34,944 nucleotides of DNA from JABCPH02 sp963524305 (GCA_963524305.1 CAURGH010000018.1:1-34944), one strand, 5' to 3'. Positions 17,329 through 25,960 are shown, counted from the first letter of the stretch. Notes: generated by a model not told the origin, from the letters alone. Program-made: numbers and translations.

Positions 17329-17880
17329 TTACTCATAACAATAAAAAGTTACTATTTTTTTATTATAATTTCTTTCATCATATTTCACAAAATTTCCTAT
17401 TTTTTCAGGCATTTTTTCATAGATACTATGTTCCGAAATAATTATCCCCTCTTCAGCTAAAACATTATTTTCAGATACTTTTTCAATAGTTGATATAGAT
17501 ATATTTTCTTTATACGGTGGATCCAAAAAAATAATATCAAATTTTTCATTTTTTCTTCCTAAAATTTCAATTGCTCTTGAAACATCATTTTTATAGGCCC
17601 TACTCACATTTGTCAATCCCAAAGTATCAATATTATCAATAATTATCCGTAATGCCTCTTTATCCTGCTCAATCATGACAGCTCTCTTTACACCACGACT
17701 TAGTGCTTCAATAGCAATATTCCCAGTCCCTGAATACAAATCCAAAAATTTAGCATCCACAACCTTATCTCCTATAATACTAAAAATCGCTTCCTTAATT
17801 CTCTCCAATGTAGGACGAGTCTCTCTCCCTTCTCTTGACTTTATTTTCCTATTTTTCAATGTTCCTGCAGTTACTCTCAT
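17329..17880 (-). CDS. rsmD: 16S rRNA (guanine-966-N2)-methyltransferase
   Basis: RsmD methylates G966 of 16S rRNA in the assembled small subunit using S-adenosylmethionine. The 183-aa protein has the family N-terminus MRVTAGTLKNRKI, RPTLERIKEAIFSII, SAM-binding motif I FLDLYSGTGNIAIEAL and the catalytic DPPY motif in IIFLDPPY. AGGAAAGGAAA precedes the ATG. It is preceded by an exported protein gene (42 bp away) and followed by xseB (68 bp). Confidence 0.95.
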   Translation of the reverse strand: MRVTAGTLKNRKIKSREGRETRPTLERIKEAIFSIIGDKVVDAKFLDLYSGTGNIAIEALSRGVKRAVMIEQDKEALRIIIDNIDTLGLTNVSRAYKNDVSRAIEILGRKNEKFDIIFLDPPYKENISISTIEKVSENNVLAEEGIIISEHSIYEKMPEKIGNFVKYDERNYNKKIVTFYCYE

Positions 17881-17922
17881 TCTAATTTCCTTTCCTAATC
17901 CCTTTATCTATTTTCAAAAAAA

Positions 17923-18669
17923 CTATTTAAATCTAATCACCAAATTGTCTTCCAAATTAACATCCCCAATTAATAATTCATAATGCATTGCTCTATCATT
18001 TTTCTTAGTAATATTTTTAAAATTATAACCTTTAAATTCGATATTTTCAATTGGATAATTTGATTTATTGTAAATATTTACATACAAAATTTCTGCTTTA
18101 TTTTTATTATAAAAATTGTTTACTAGATTGAAACTGTAAATAAATTTTTTAGTTCTAGAAAAATCTGTATTTATTAAATCATAATAAACATTCAATTTAC
18201 CTTCCTTTTGCGATTCCAATACTTTCGATACTGCAAACCATTCCCTTTGAACATTGTCAGTTTTCTGATTTTCGTAAATATTTTCATCAAAATTTATTAC
18301 TGCTCTTAAATTTTGTGATTTGTCATAATCTGAATAAAATTTTAAATTTTTTAGATATTTCCCTCGATTATTTTTATTTGCATTACTGTAATCTTTCGTA
18401 GGATTTTCAAGATTTTGGTCCAACCAAAACATAAATGTAGATTTCACATTGTAATTTCCAATATTTTTAAACGTATACAAATTCTCAACTTTTATAGTTT
18501 TATCCTTCTCAATCGTAATGTTTATATCCTCTCTCTTTATTACCAATGGCTCTTCCCTAACAATTTTAACATTTCCAACAGCTAAAAATTGACTTTTTTC
18601 TGCAAAAATAAAGGAACTAACAATCAAAAATATCATTATCACAAATAATTTCAAAAAATTTTTTTTCAT
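17923..18669 (-). CDS. Exported protein of unknown function
   Basis: I do not recognise this 248-aa protein with certainty. It has a signal peptide (Lys-rich start, hydrophobic core, likely cleavage after the Phe-Ala near 22-23) and no other membrane segment. The remainder is Asn/Lys/Tyr-rich and strand-like. It includes EDINITIEKDKTIKVENLY and TFKNIG, followed by a segment in which folded repeats such as IENIEFKGYNFKNITKK are seen. The pattern of an N-terminal interface-type beta fold is reminiscent of DUF4424-like secreted proteins, but this is only a guess. The ATG is the first possible start after an in-frame stop. Its only Shine-Dalgarno (GAGAGGAG) is 33 nt upstream, beyond a hairpin. 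It heads the rsmD-xseB-ispA-pgeF run. Confidence 0.75.
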   Translation of the reverse strand: MKKNFLKLFVIMIFLIVSSFIFAEKSQFLAVGNVKIVREEPLVIKREDINITIEKDKTIKVENLYTFKNIGNYNVKSTFMFWLDQNLENPTKDYSNANKNNRGKYLKNLKFYSDYDKSQNLRAVINFDENIYENQKTDNVQREWFAVSKVLESQKEGKLNVYYDLINTDFSRTKKFIYSFNLVNNFYNKNKAEILYVNIYNKSNYPIENIEFKGYNFKNITKKNDRAMHYELLIGDVNLEDNLVIRFK

Positions 18670-18677
18670 ATTAAATA

Positions 18678-18710
18678 TAGAAAATACTTTTATTTTCTAA
18701 AACTCCTCTC
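18678..18710 (-). promoter_or_regulatory. Distant Shine-Dalgarno separated from the start codon by a hairpin
   Basis: GAGAGGAG (18703-18710, minus strand) is the only ribosome-binding site ahead of the ATG at 18669. Between them a 9-bp perfect stem TAGAAAATA/TATTTTCTA with an AAAG loop (18678-18699) could form. Folding it would cut the 33-nt spacing to about 11 nt. Confidence 0.5.
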
Positions 18711-18733
18711 TTTAAATTATTCTAATATTTGCT

Positions 18734-18771
18734 AAAATTCCCACTCATTTCAATTAACAAGTGGGAATTTT
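18734..18771 (-). terminator. Terminator-like hairpin after queA
   Basis: A perfect 12-bp stem AAAATTCCCACT/AGTGGGAATTTT (18734-18745, 18760-18771) with a 14-nt loop. The U's belong to the stem end and are not followed by a further U run, so termination efficiency is uncertain. It could work in either direction. Confidence 0.65.
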
Positions 18772-18820
18772 CTGTTATTCTTATTTTATTTAAACAATTT
18801 CAAACATAATGTGAAAAAAA

Positions 18821-19840
18821 TTAATATATTAGCATAGAATCTCCAAAGCTATAAAATCTATATTTTTCTTCTATAGCCTTTTTATATGCTGCATCTATAA
18901 ATTCTTTTCCTCCAAATGCCGAAACTAACATTATCAATGTTGATTTTGGTAAATGAAAATTTGTAATTATCGCATCTACTACTTTAAATTTATAATCTCC
19001 ATAAATAAAAATACCTGTATAACCTTCTGAGGCAATTAAATTACCATTTTCATCAACAGAAGATTCCAAAGTTCTAACAGATGTCGTTCCAACAGCTATT
19101 ACTCTATGATTATTTTTCTTTGCATTCTTTATTATTTCAACAGTTTCTTTTGGAACGCTGTATTTTTCTACATGCATCTTATGATCTAAAATATTTTCAA
19201 CTTGAACTGGCCTAAATGTTCCCAATCCAACATCTAAAAATACCTCTGCAATAATTATTCCTTTTTCTTTAATTTTTTCTAACAATCCTTCAGTAAAATG
19301 CAATCCTGCTGTCGGAGCAGCAACTGATTCACCTTCCTTAGCATAAACCGTCTGATATCTACTTTTATCTTCCAATTTTTCTGAAATATATGGTGGCAAT
19401 GGCATTTCACCTAATCTATCAAGTATTTCCTCAAAACTTCCTTCAAAATTAAATTTCAGTACTCTGTTTCCATCTTCTTTTACTTCCAGTAATTCTGCTT
19501 CCAATTCCTCAGAAAATATTATCTTTTGGCCAACTTTTAGCTTTCTAGCTGGTTTTAATAACACTTCCCAAGTATTCAAGTCTATTCTTTTTAATAAAAA
19601 ACATTCTAGTACTACTCCATTTTCTTTCTTTCCAAAAAGTCTTGCTGGTATTACTTTCGTTCTATTTAATACTAATACATCACCTTCTTTTAGATAATCA
19701 ATAATATTATAGAACTTTTTATGTTCCATAGTTTTTTCTTCTTTATTCAAAACTAACAATTTTGAATGATCTCGTGGATTCACTGCATGCTGAGCGATCA
19801 ATTCCTTTGGTAAATCAAAATCAAATTCTAAAATATTCAT
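18821..19840 (-). CDS. queA: S-adenosylmethionine:tRNA ribosyltransferase-isomerase
   Basis: QueA transfers and isomerises the ribosyl group of SAM onto preQ1 in tRNA, forming epoxyqueuosine at the wobble position of GUN anticodons. The 339-aa protein has the family signatures FDFDLPKELIAQHAVNPRDHSKLL at the N-terminus (6-29), APTAGLHFT in the middle and the conserved VGTTSVRTLES and TNFHLPKSTL segments toward the C-terminus. AGGAAA precedes the ATG. It follows the lysozyme-like gene by 27 bases and is probably transcribed from that gene's promoter. The tgt partner gene is not in the window. Confidence 0.96.
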   Translation of the reverse strand: MNILEFDFDLPKELIAQHAVNPRDHSKLLVLNKEEKTMEHKKFYNIIDYLKEGDVLVLNRTKVIPARLFGKKENGVVLECFLLKRIDLNTWEVLLKPARKLKVGQKIIFSEELEAELLEVKEDGNRVLKFNFEGSFEEILDRLGEMPLPPYISEKLEDKSRYQTVYAKEGESVAAPTAGLHFTEGLLEKIKEKGIIIAEVFLDVGLGTFRPVQVENILDHKMHVEKYSVPKETVEIIKNAKKNNHRVIAVGTTSVRTLESSVDENGNLIASEGYTGIFIYGDYKFKVVDAIITNFHLPKSTLIMLVSAFGGKEFIDAAYKKAIEEKYRFYSFGDSMLIY

Positions 19841-19867
19841 TTTATTTTTCCTTTTTATATAAAATTA

Positions 19868-20917
19868 CTAGAAATTGCTACTGTAAGTAGATCCAGCGCT
19901 TCCGATTTCAGTAGAACCAGCACTTCCAATTTCAAATGTTTTATATGTATCTACTCTATTATACCAACCTTGTAGCCATCTTCTTTCATTTCTTGGTGCA
20001 TTATTTACTCTTCTAGTCAATACAGCTTTTGCCGAATTACTAAATTCTACTAACGCACTTTGACCAATCGCAGTTCCATTCATATTTTCCAATACTTGTC
20101 TTAATCCCCAAGCAACATTATTATATGAAGAAACTCCTGATAATCCTTCACCTTTAAAGTTTACATAATCAATTAAAGCATATAATCCATTTGGTGTTTC
20201 AACCATTCTGTTAAATTGATTTTTTAAGTTTTCTCTATTTGAAGAGGCATTTAACATTTTATCAAGTGACGATTTCAATCTTTCATAAATAAACATTACT
20301 TGGATATCTCTTGTTCTATCAAAGAAAGAAATTAATTCTTGAATATCTTGATCTCCTCTTGCTTTTTTAGCCATTAATTCTGCTTTACTTTGCCATGGCG
20401 AGAATCTATTTTCTTCTAAAATTTTAGGTAATTTTATACCTTGTTTTCTATAATAAGCTATCATTTCTGGCAAACTATCTCCAAATCCACTTCTACCTCC
20501 ACTTGCTTTAAACCAAGTAAAATGTCCAATTCCTAGTGAAGGAAAGTTTTCTCCATCATTCCAAGCGACTAATTCGTTTACTGAACCTCCTGTTTCATTT
20601 TTGAATATTTTATCTGCAACAGACAATAATTGCTCTCTAGTTAAATTTAAATCTGGTGTTCCTTGAATTCTTTTATTTGCTGTATATTCTGGCATTCTGT
20701 TTACATCTCCAGAATCTCTGTAACTTGTATTTGTATTTGCAGATTTTTTATTTACATTTAAATCTGTATTTCCATCTTTATATTGATTTCTTATTAATTT
20801 TTCTAATTCCGTATTTTTAGTAGTGTCAGCTGTTGTTGCAGCAAAACTTGAATATCCTAAAGCTAAACTGAACATTAAAATCGCAGTCTTCTTTAAAATT
20901 TTCTCACTCCTACTCAT
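19868..20917 (-). CDS. Exported lysozyme-like protein with a C-terminal octapeptide repeat
   Basis: The 349-aa precursor has a signal peptide (about 1-27) and an Asn/Thr/Asp-rich linker (to about 85). A globular domain follows with KIFKNETGG (103-111), DGENF (121-125) and SLGIGHFTWF (127-136). The spacing Glu108, Asp121, then SLGIGH resembles the Glu-Asp-Thr active region of T4-type lysozymes (TIGIGH), so a muramidase-like role in the cell envelope is inferred, not proven. Comparable secreted proteins with this motif are uncharacterised, to my knowledge. The tail has two identical EIGSAGST repeats (329-344), then YSSNF. An AGGGAG ribosome-binding site and a good promoter (21008-21036) precede it. 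queA follows after 27 bases. Confidence 0.75.
   Translation of the reverse strand: MSRSEKILKKTAILMFSLALGYSSFAATTADTTKNTELEKLIRNQYKDGNTDLNVNKKSANTNTSYRDSGDVNRMPEYTANKRIQGTPDLNLTREQLLSVADKIFKNETGGSVNELVAWNDGENFPSLGIGHFTWFKASGGRSGFGDSLPEMIAYYRKQGIKLPKILEENRFSPWQSKAELMAKKARGDQDIQELISFFDRTRDIQVMFIYERLKSSLDKMLNASSNRENLKNQFNRMVETPNGLYALIDYVNFKGEGLSGVSSYNNVAWGLRQVLENMNGTAIGQSALVEFSNSAKAVLTRRVNNAPRNERRWLQGWYNRVDTYKTFEIGSAGSTEIGSAGSTYSSNF
19887..19934 (-). repeat. Two tandem 24-bp units encoding EIGSAGST
   Basis: The two units (19887-19910 and 19911-19934) differ at three of 24 bases, all synonymous third-codon positions, so the encoded octapeptides are identical. They form the C-terminal tail of the lysozyme-like protein. 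Confidence 0.85.
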
Positions 20918-21007
20918 TTTCTCATCTCCCTATTTTTCTTTAATTTGTAATTTTTATAATTTTTGAATCCATTTTCTTTTAATTCGATTCAAAATTTTTC
21001 CGAATAT

Positions 21008-21043
21008 ATTATACTCTAAAACTGCTAAAATTACAAGTTTTAG
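21008..21043 (-). promoter_or_regulatory. Promoter of the lysozyme-like/queA unit with flanking inverted repeat
   Basis: Minus-strand TTGTAA (21031-21036) and TATAAT (21008-21013) are 17 bp apart. An 8-bp perfect inverted repeat, CTAAAACT (21016-21023) and AGTTTTAG (21036-21043), brackets the spacer and touches the -35. It could be an operator. The leader is about 85 nt. Confidence 0.65.
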
Positions 21044-21163
21044 ATAATATACTTTTTAAATATCAGATATTTCATACAATCTCAACTAAAAATACAATAT
21101 AAAATTGAAATTTAAAGTCAAAATTACAAAATTTTGATATTTTTATTAATAAAATAAATTTTA

Positions 21164-22264
21164 TTAGCTGCTTAATTTTTGTCCTACAACTACTCTGTCA
21201 TTTCCTGCTAAATCTTTTGCTATTTCTACATTCTTGAAACCGTATGTTTCCATTATTTTAGCAACAATTTCTCCTTGCTTGTACCCTATTTCAAATAACA
21301 AATATCCATTATCATCCAAATATTCCATTGCTTTTTTTGAAATTGAATTATAAAAATACAACCCTTCACTTCCAGCAAATAAAGCCTCACTCGGCTCATG
21401 CAACAAAGCATCTTCAGACATTACATCTGTTTCATCAGACGAAATATATGGTGGATTTGATACAATCATATTAAATTTTTTGTATTCAATATTCTCAAAT
21501 AAATCTGATTTTATAAACTTAATATTCCCAGCCTTCAATATTTTCTTATTTTTAGAAGATATTTCCAACGCCTTTTCAGAAATATCAACTCCCATTATTT
21601 TAGAAGTTGGCACTTCTAATGCAATCGTAATACCAATCACACCGCTTCCAACTCCAATATCCAAAACTTTTGGCTCTTCAATTGATCCCTTATTAAGTAT
21701 ATTCAATGCCTTTTCCACAAGAACTTCCGTATCCAGTCTAGGTATTAAAACACCTTTATCAACATAAAAACTTCTACCATAAAATTCTTGCTCATTTAAT
21801 AAATACTGAATTGGGAATTTCTCTTTTCCAATTTTATGAATATATTCCCTTATTTTATTTTTTTTCTCTTCATCTATTTCATCTTTATACTTAGTAAAAA
21901 GCATCATTCTTTCAATTCCCAAAACATTTGAAAAAATAATCTCTGCTTTTAATCTTGCTTCAGGAATCTCATTTTTTTCTAAAAAACTGACACTTTTATC
22001 CAATAACATTTTCAAATTTTCTTCTTTTTCAACTGTTATTGTATCATATTTATATTCGTCTTTTTTTAATATATCATGTAATTTTTCTTTTATTTTTGCT
22101 ATTTCTTTTTGTGATAATTCTCTCTCAAAGTTTGCATAAAGCATAATTCTCTGCATTGATAAAACTTCTGCAAGAATACTCTCCACTTTTAATCTTGCTT
22201 CTTTAATTTTTCGCTTTTCTAAATAATCAACCGATTTATTTAATATTTCTAGCAAATTATTCAT
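21164..22264 (-). CDS. prmC: Release-factor glutamine methyltransferase with duplicated N-terminal domain
   Basis: PrmC methylates the Gln of the GGQ motif in release factors 1 and 2. The catalytic part is normal: SAM motif DIGVGSG (202-208) and the Gln-binding NPPY (270-273). The protein is 366 aa, against roughly 280 for typical members. The extra length is a second copy of the N-terminal helical domain: residues about 3-65 and 83-145 align with about 28 of 63 identities, both containing the EARLK core. The longest frame starts at TTG 22273, but the ATG at 22264 overlaps the prfA stop (ATGAATAA, 8 bp), the usual coupled arrangement. Its substrate gene prfA is directly upstream. Confidence 0.93.
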   Translation of the reverse strand: MNNLLEILNKSVDYLEKRKIKEARLKVESILAEVLSMQRIMLYANFERELSQKEIAKIKEKLHDILKKDEYKYDTITVEKEENLKMLLDKSVSFLEKNEIPEARLKAEIIFSNVLGIERMMLFTKYKDEIDEEKKNKIREYIHKIGKEKFPIQYLLNEQEFYGRSFYVDKGVLIPRLDTEVLVEKALNILNKGSIEEPKVLDIGVGSGVIGITIALEVPTSKIMGVDISEKALEISSKNKKILKAGNIKFIKSDLFENIEYKKFNMIVSNPPYISSDETDVMSEDALLHEPSEALFAGSEGLYFYNSISKKAMEYLDDNGYLLFEIGYKQGEIVAKIMETYGFKNVEIAKDLAGNDRVVVGQKLSS

Positions 22265-23336
22265 TATCACCAACAGCTTTTAACATTTCTGCTTGATCAT
22301 AAGCGATTAACGCATCAATCATTTCATCTAAATCTCCATCTAGCACTGTTTCTAATCTGTGTAATGTCAATTTAATTCTATGATCCGTAACTCTTCCTTG
22401 AGGGAAATTATAGGTTCTTATTTTTTCAGATCTATCTCCACTTCCTACTTGCGATCTTCTTTCACTTTCAACTTCTTTTCTTTGTTTTTCATATTCCATT
22501 TCATATAATTTTGAAGCCAATACCTTCATTGCTGCTTCTTTATTTTTTATTTGCGATCTTCCATCTTGTGAAGTAACTACCAATCCTGTAGGTAAATGTG
22601 TAATTCTAACTGCTGAATCTGTAGTATTTACGTGTTGTCCACCTGCACCACTTGATCTATAAGTATCAATTTTCAAGTCACTTGGATTAATTTCAACTTC
22701 ACTAACATCATCAATTTCTGGCAATACTGCAACTGTAATTGTTGAAGTATGTACTCTTCCAGAAGATTCTGTAGCAGGAACCCTTTGCACTCTATGAACT
22801 CCACTCTCAAATTTCAATCTAGAATAAGCTCCATGCCCTTTAATCAAGAATGTTACCTCTTTTAATCCACCTACTCCAATTTCATTTTTTTCAATGATTT
22901 CAGTTTTCCATCTATTTCTTTCTGCATATCGAATAAACATTCTAAAAATATCTGCTGCAAATAAAGCTGCTTCATCTCCACCTGCTCCAGCTCTAATTTC
23001 CATAATAACGTTTTTATCATCATTAGGATCTTTAGGTAATAAAAGAATTTTTAATTCTTCTTCCAATGTTGGAATTTCTTCTTCTATCGAATGAATTTCT
23101 TCAAGCATCATTTCTTTCATTTCGTGATCTTTTTCTAATTTTAAATCTTCTTTAAGACTTTCCATTTCTTCTTTTTGTGATTTATAATATGTATATTTTT
23201 TTACTATCTCATCTATGCTATTCAAAGCCTTGTTGTATTCCATAAGCTTTTTAGGATCTGATATCACTTCAGGATCCATCAGCATTTTCGTTAACTCTTC
23301 ATGCTTTAATACAACATCATCTAATTTTTGAAACAT
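22257..23336 (-). CDS. prfA: Peptide chain release factor 1
   Basis: RF1 recognises UAA and UAG stop codons and triggers peptide release. The 359-aa protein has the anticodon-like PAT tripeptide (187-189, in RVPATESSGRVHTST) that identifies RF1 rather than RF2, and the GGQ motif (232-234, in SSGAGGQHVNTTDSA). The open frame reaches a TTG at 23348, but GGGAG abuts that codon with no spacing. The ATG at 23336, 12 bases from GGGAG, gives the standard MFQKLDDV start and family length. The prmC gene overlaps its end by 8 bp and encodes the enzyme that modifies it. Confidence 0.96.
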   Translation of the reverse strand: MFQKLDDVVLKHEELTKMLMDPEVISDPKKLMEYNKALNSIDEIVKKYTYYKSQKEEMESLKEDLKLEKDHEMKEMMLEEIHSIEEEIPTLEEELKILLLPKDPNDDKNVIMEIRAGAGGDEAALFAADIFRMFIRYAERNRWKTEIIEKNEIGVGGLKEVTFLIKGHGAYSRLKFESGVHRVQRVPATESSGRVHTSTITVAVLPEIDDVSEVEINPSDLKIDTYRSSGAGGQHVNTTDSAVRITHLPTGLVVTSQDGRSQIKNKEAAMKVLASKLYEMEYEKQRKEVESERRSQVGSGDRSEKIRTYNFPQGRVTDHRIKLTLHRLETVLDGDLDEMIDALIAYDQAEMLKAVGDNE

Positions 23337-23400
23337 ATTTAATTTCAACTCCCATTTTTTTATTAATTATTTATTTATTTCCGTAACTCAATATTTGTAT

Positions 23401-23429
23401 ATTTTATCATATTTTGCCTTTTTTTTCAA
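23401..23429 (-). promoter_or_regulatory. Extended -10 promoter of prfA-prmC
   Basis: Minus-strand TTGAAA (23424-23429), a 17-bp spacer and TAAAAT (23401-23406), with TG one base before the -10. It lies directly after the upstream unit's terminator and gives a leader of about 60 nt. Confidence 0.75.
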
Positions 23430-23444
23430 ACAAAAAACATTGAT

Positions 23445-23481
23445 AAAATAAGAAAAATCGTCCTAAAATTTAGAACGATTT
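23445..23481 (-). terminator. Terminator of the coaE-LCP-ysxC-DUF2207 unit
   Basis: AAATCGTTCT and AGGACGATTT (outer ends 23481 and 23455) form a 10-bp stem with one G-U and a 7-nt loop, followed by TTCTTATTTT. The DUF2207 stop codon is inside the hairpin. Confidence 0.8.
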
Positions 23482-25265
23482 CTTTGAAATATTTTTTCCT
23501 GACCTCGATTATATCTATTATATAATTTTGCTCTCAAAGAAAGATTATCATATGAAGACATATGCGATTTTTGGACAATGTAACTGTAGTCAGCTTCATA
23601 TCCGTATAAACTTATTGATTTTTGCATTAACTTTATTGCATCATCAAGTATTCCTAAAGCTGCTGCAAATGGAAGTATTCTTTTAAAATAATCTGCCATC
23701 TCATCAATATCATTAAATTTCTTAATTTGACCATCTTCAGCTGTTTTCAAAAACAATTTCATGCCTTTAATATACTCTTTTTTCTTGATAATATCATTTG
23801 TATATTTCCCAATCAATTTTGAATAAATTAGAAAAATAATCAATAAAACCATCAAAATTATAGAAGAGTAAACTACACTTTTTATCATAATAGCTATTCC
23901 AGCAACTGCCAATATTGCAAATACTATTTTAGAACCGATTTTCACTGACGATATTAAAATTTCAACTATCACAATTCCAAATGTCAACACGATAAATGCA
24001 AAAAATATATTCTCATCAAATCCTATATCTTGCAAAAATCCATTTCCAATAACTGCCATCAGCACGATTAAAGTAACCCCAAAAATAAATGGCATCAAAA
24101 ATCCAAGATTCTTTTGATAAACAACTTTTTCATGAATTTCACTAAAATAATTCAAAATTTTATTCGATACAATATATAATTTCTCGCTTTCCTGAAATGT
24201 ATCATTCTTCTCAATAAAAAAAGTTTCCAGCAACATCTTTTCTTCTTTAAACAACTCTTCTCTATCTTTCCCTCTTGAAATCAAATATTCGATATTTTTT
24301 CCATCACCTTCTTTATCAACCGCTTTTATAAATTCTTTAGAAATCAATGACAATACTCCAATGTTTATAATCTCTTTAGGATCTCTTGTCCCATTAATAT
24401 AAGCAATAAACATAGAAGACATATCTTCTGGCGGATTAAACTCTGGTACAATTGCTCTTTTTACTGGATCTTTCCCAAAAAATGCCCAAGAAAAAAACGC
24501 ATAAATTATCAAAAGGATTACTAATGCAGGTCCTATTACTAAAACTGGATTAGTTACTAACAACATTTTTAATGTATCAAAATCAGTAGGTGCAATTTTA
24601 TCTGTTCTCAAATTTAACCAAAATGTTATTCCATTACTTATATCAAATTGATTTGTCGAATTTATAGTGATTTTACCTAGATTCTTTACTACTTCATAAG
24701 CACTAGATGAATCGCCAAACTCTCCTGAATAAACATCAAATTTTTCAATCTCCTCTTCCCTGATAACTTCCCCATCATACATTTTTATTGTAACATTTGC
24801 CTTTTCTATCGGCATTTGCCAAAATTTGCCTATCACATTAAAATATATTTGATAATCATCTCTTCTCCTAAGAACCATATTATAAATCTTATACTCAATT
24901 TCATACTTATTCGAGCCCGTTATTTCTTCAAAACCATCTCCTATCGCATATCTCACTCCATCAAAAAAATTTTGAGATCTATATTTTTCTTTCATACCAT
25001 TTCTTGTTATCGATAACATTTCCACATAAGGTTTATATAAATTATCAATTTTTTCTTTTGAAGCTAACGAAATATCATGATAGATTCCATGCCTCATACC
25101 ATCAAATTCATAATCTATTTTTTCTTTTACTGTCAATGTAGCATCTTTATTTATCGTCACTGTTACATCATAATTTTTTATACTTTCAGCATTTAAAAAA
25201 ATTGAAAATACAAAAAAAATTGTGAGCAATATATTAAAAAATTTTATTTTTTTTAAAATTTTCAC
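23463..25265 (-). CDS. DUF2207 family membrane protein
   Basis: This 600-aa protein has a signal peptide (about 1-28) and an exported DUF2207 domain (about 28-230) beginning NYDVTVTINKDATLTVKEKIDYEF. A membrane helix follows (about 238-262), then a cytoplasmic region starting GKDPVKRAIVPEFNPPEDMS. Four hydrophobic helices (about 388-482) and a cytoplasmic tail complete it. Function of the family is unknown; a role in the envelope is inferred from topology. The frame extends to an ATG at 25289, but the ribosome-binding site AAGGAGG lies in those codons. The GTG at 25265, 8 bases past it, gives a clean signal peptide and is used here. It is the last gene of its unit, 48 bases after ysxC. Confidence 0.85.
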   Translation of the reverse strand: MKILKKIKFFNILLTIFFVFSIFLNAESIKNYDVTVTINKDATLTVKEKIDYEFDGMRHGIYHDISLASKEKIDNLYKPYVEMLSITRNGMKEKYRSQNFFDGVRYAIGDGFEEITGSNKYEIEYKIYNMVLRRRDDYQIYFNVIGKFWQMPIEKANVTIKMYDGEVIREEEIEKFDVYSGEFGDSSSAYEVVKNLGKITINSTNQFDISNGITFWLNLRTDKIAPTDFDTLKMLLVTNPVLVIGPALVILLIIYAFFSWAFFGKDPVKRAIVPEFNPPEDMSSMFIAYINGTRDPKEIINIGVLSLISKEFIKAVDKEGDGKNIEYLISRGKDREELFKEEKMLLETFFIEKNDTFQESEKLYIVSNKILNYFSEIHEKVVYQKNLGFLMPFIFGVTLIVLMAVIGNGFLQDIGFDENIFFAFIVLTFGIVIVEILISSVKIGSKIVFAILAVAGIAIMIKSVVYSSIILMVLLIIFLIYSKLIGKYTNDIIKKKEYIKGMKLFLKTAEDGQIKKFNDIDEMADYFKRILPFAAALGILDDAIKLMQKSISLYGYEADYSYIVQKSHMSSYDNLSLRAKLYNRYNRGQEKIFQRNRSKF

Positions 25266-25313
25266 AATTTTTTCCTCCTTCATATGCACAAATCTAACTC
25301 TTGAATTATAAAA

Positions 25314-25913
25314 TTATTCTCCAGTTTTGTCGTATTCCTCTTTTCTCTTATAAATAAAATCTGTCAATTCTTCTCTTCCAGTATTTTTCAATGACGAATA
25401 GAAAAATACATCTTCGTTATCAAACTGTAATTTTTTCTTAATTTCCTTTAACTGTTTAAATTTCTCATTATTTGATAATTTGTCTGATTTTGTAAAAACA
25501 ATATAGTACTCTACCTCATAATGTTCCAACCATCTCAACATTTCCATATCTTCTCCAGAAGGAATTCTTCTCAAATCCAGTAATAAAAATACTATTTTTT
25601 TTCTTTTTGAAGTTAAATAAGTTTCTATTGTTTTTCCCCAATCTTTTTTCACTGCATCAGGCACCTTTGCAAACCCATATCCTGGAAGATCAATAAAATA
25701 AATTTCGTTATCTATCAAAAAATAATTTATTAATTGTGTTCTTCCTGGCGTTTTACTTGTTCTAGCCAAACTTCTTCTTCCTGTTAATGAATTTATCAAT
25801 GATGATTTTCCTACATTTGATCGTCCTATAAATGAAAATTCTATCCCATTAAATTCTGGATAATCTACTTCTTTTACCGCAGATTTCACAAAATCAGCTT
25901 TTTTTATTCTCAA
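25314..25913 (-). CDS. ysxC: Ribosome biogenesis GTPase YsxC/EngB
   Basis: This essential GTPase of the TrmE-Era-EngA family assists assembly of the large ribosomal subunit. The 199-aa protein has G1 GRSNVGKSS (31-39), the G2 TPGRTQ region, G3 DLPGYG and G4 TKSD. The start is TTG, supported by AAAGGAG 7 bases upstream. The resulting N-terminus MRIKKADFVKSA agrees with the family. No better ATG exists. It sits between the LCP gene (47 bp) and DUF2207 gene (48 bp). Confidence 0.95.
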   Translation of the reverse strand: MRIKKADFVKSAVKEVDYPEFNGIEFSFIGRSNVGKSSLINSLTGRRSLARTSKTPGRTQLINYFLIDNEIYFIDLPGYGFAKVPDAVKKDWGKTIETYLTSKRKKIVFLLLDLRRIPSGEDMEMLRWLEHYEVEYYIVFTKSDKLSNNEKFKQLKEIKKKLQFDNEDVFFYSSLKNTGREELTDFIYKRKEEYDKTGE

Positions 25914-25960
25914 TTTTTTTCTCCTTTTTCATAATTTTTATTCTAATTTTTTAAATATTA

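Noticed and set aside
21148..21165. AATAAAAT/ATTTTATT inverted repeat over the prmC stop
   Set aside because: It contains no G or C in the stem and the loop is 2 bases; typical of A/T-rich composition.
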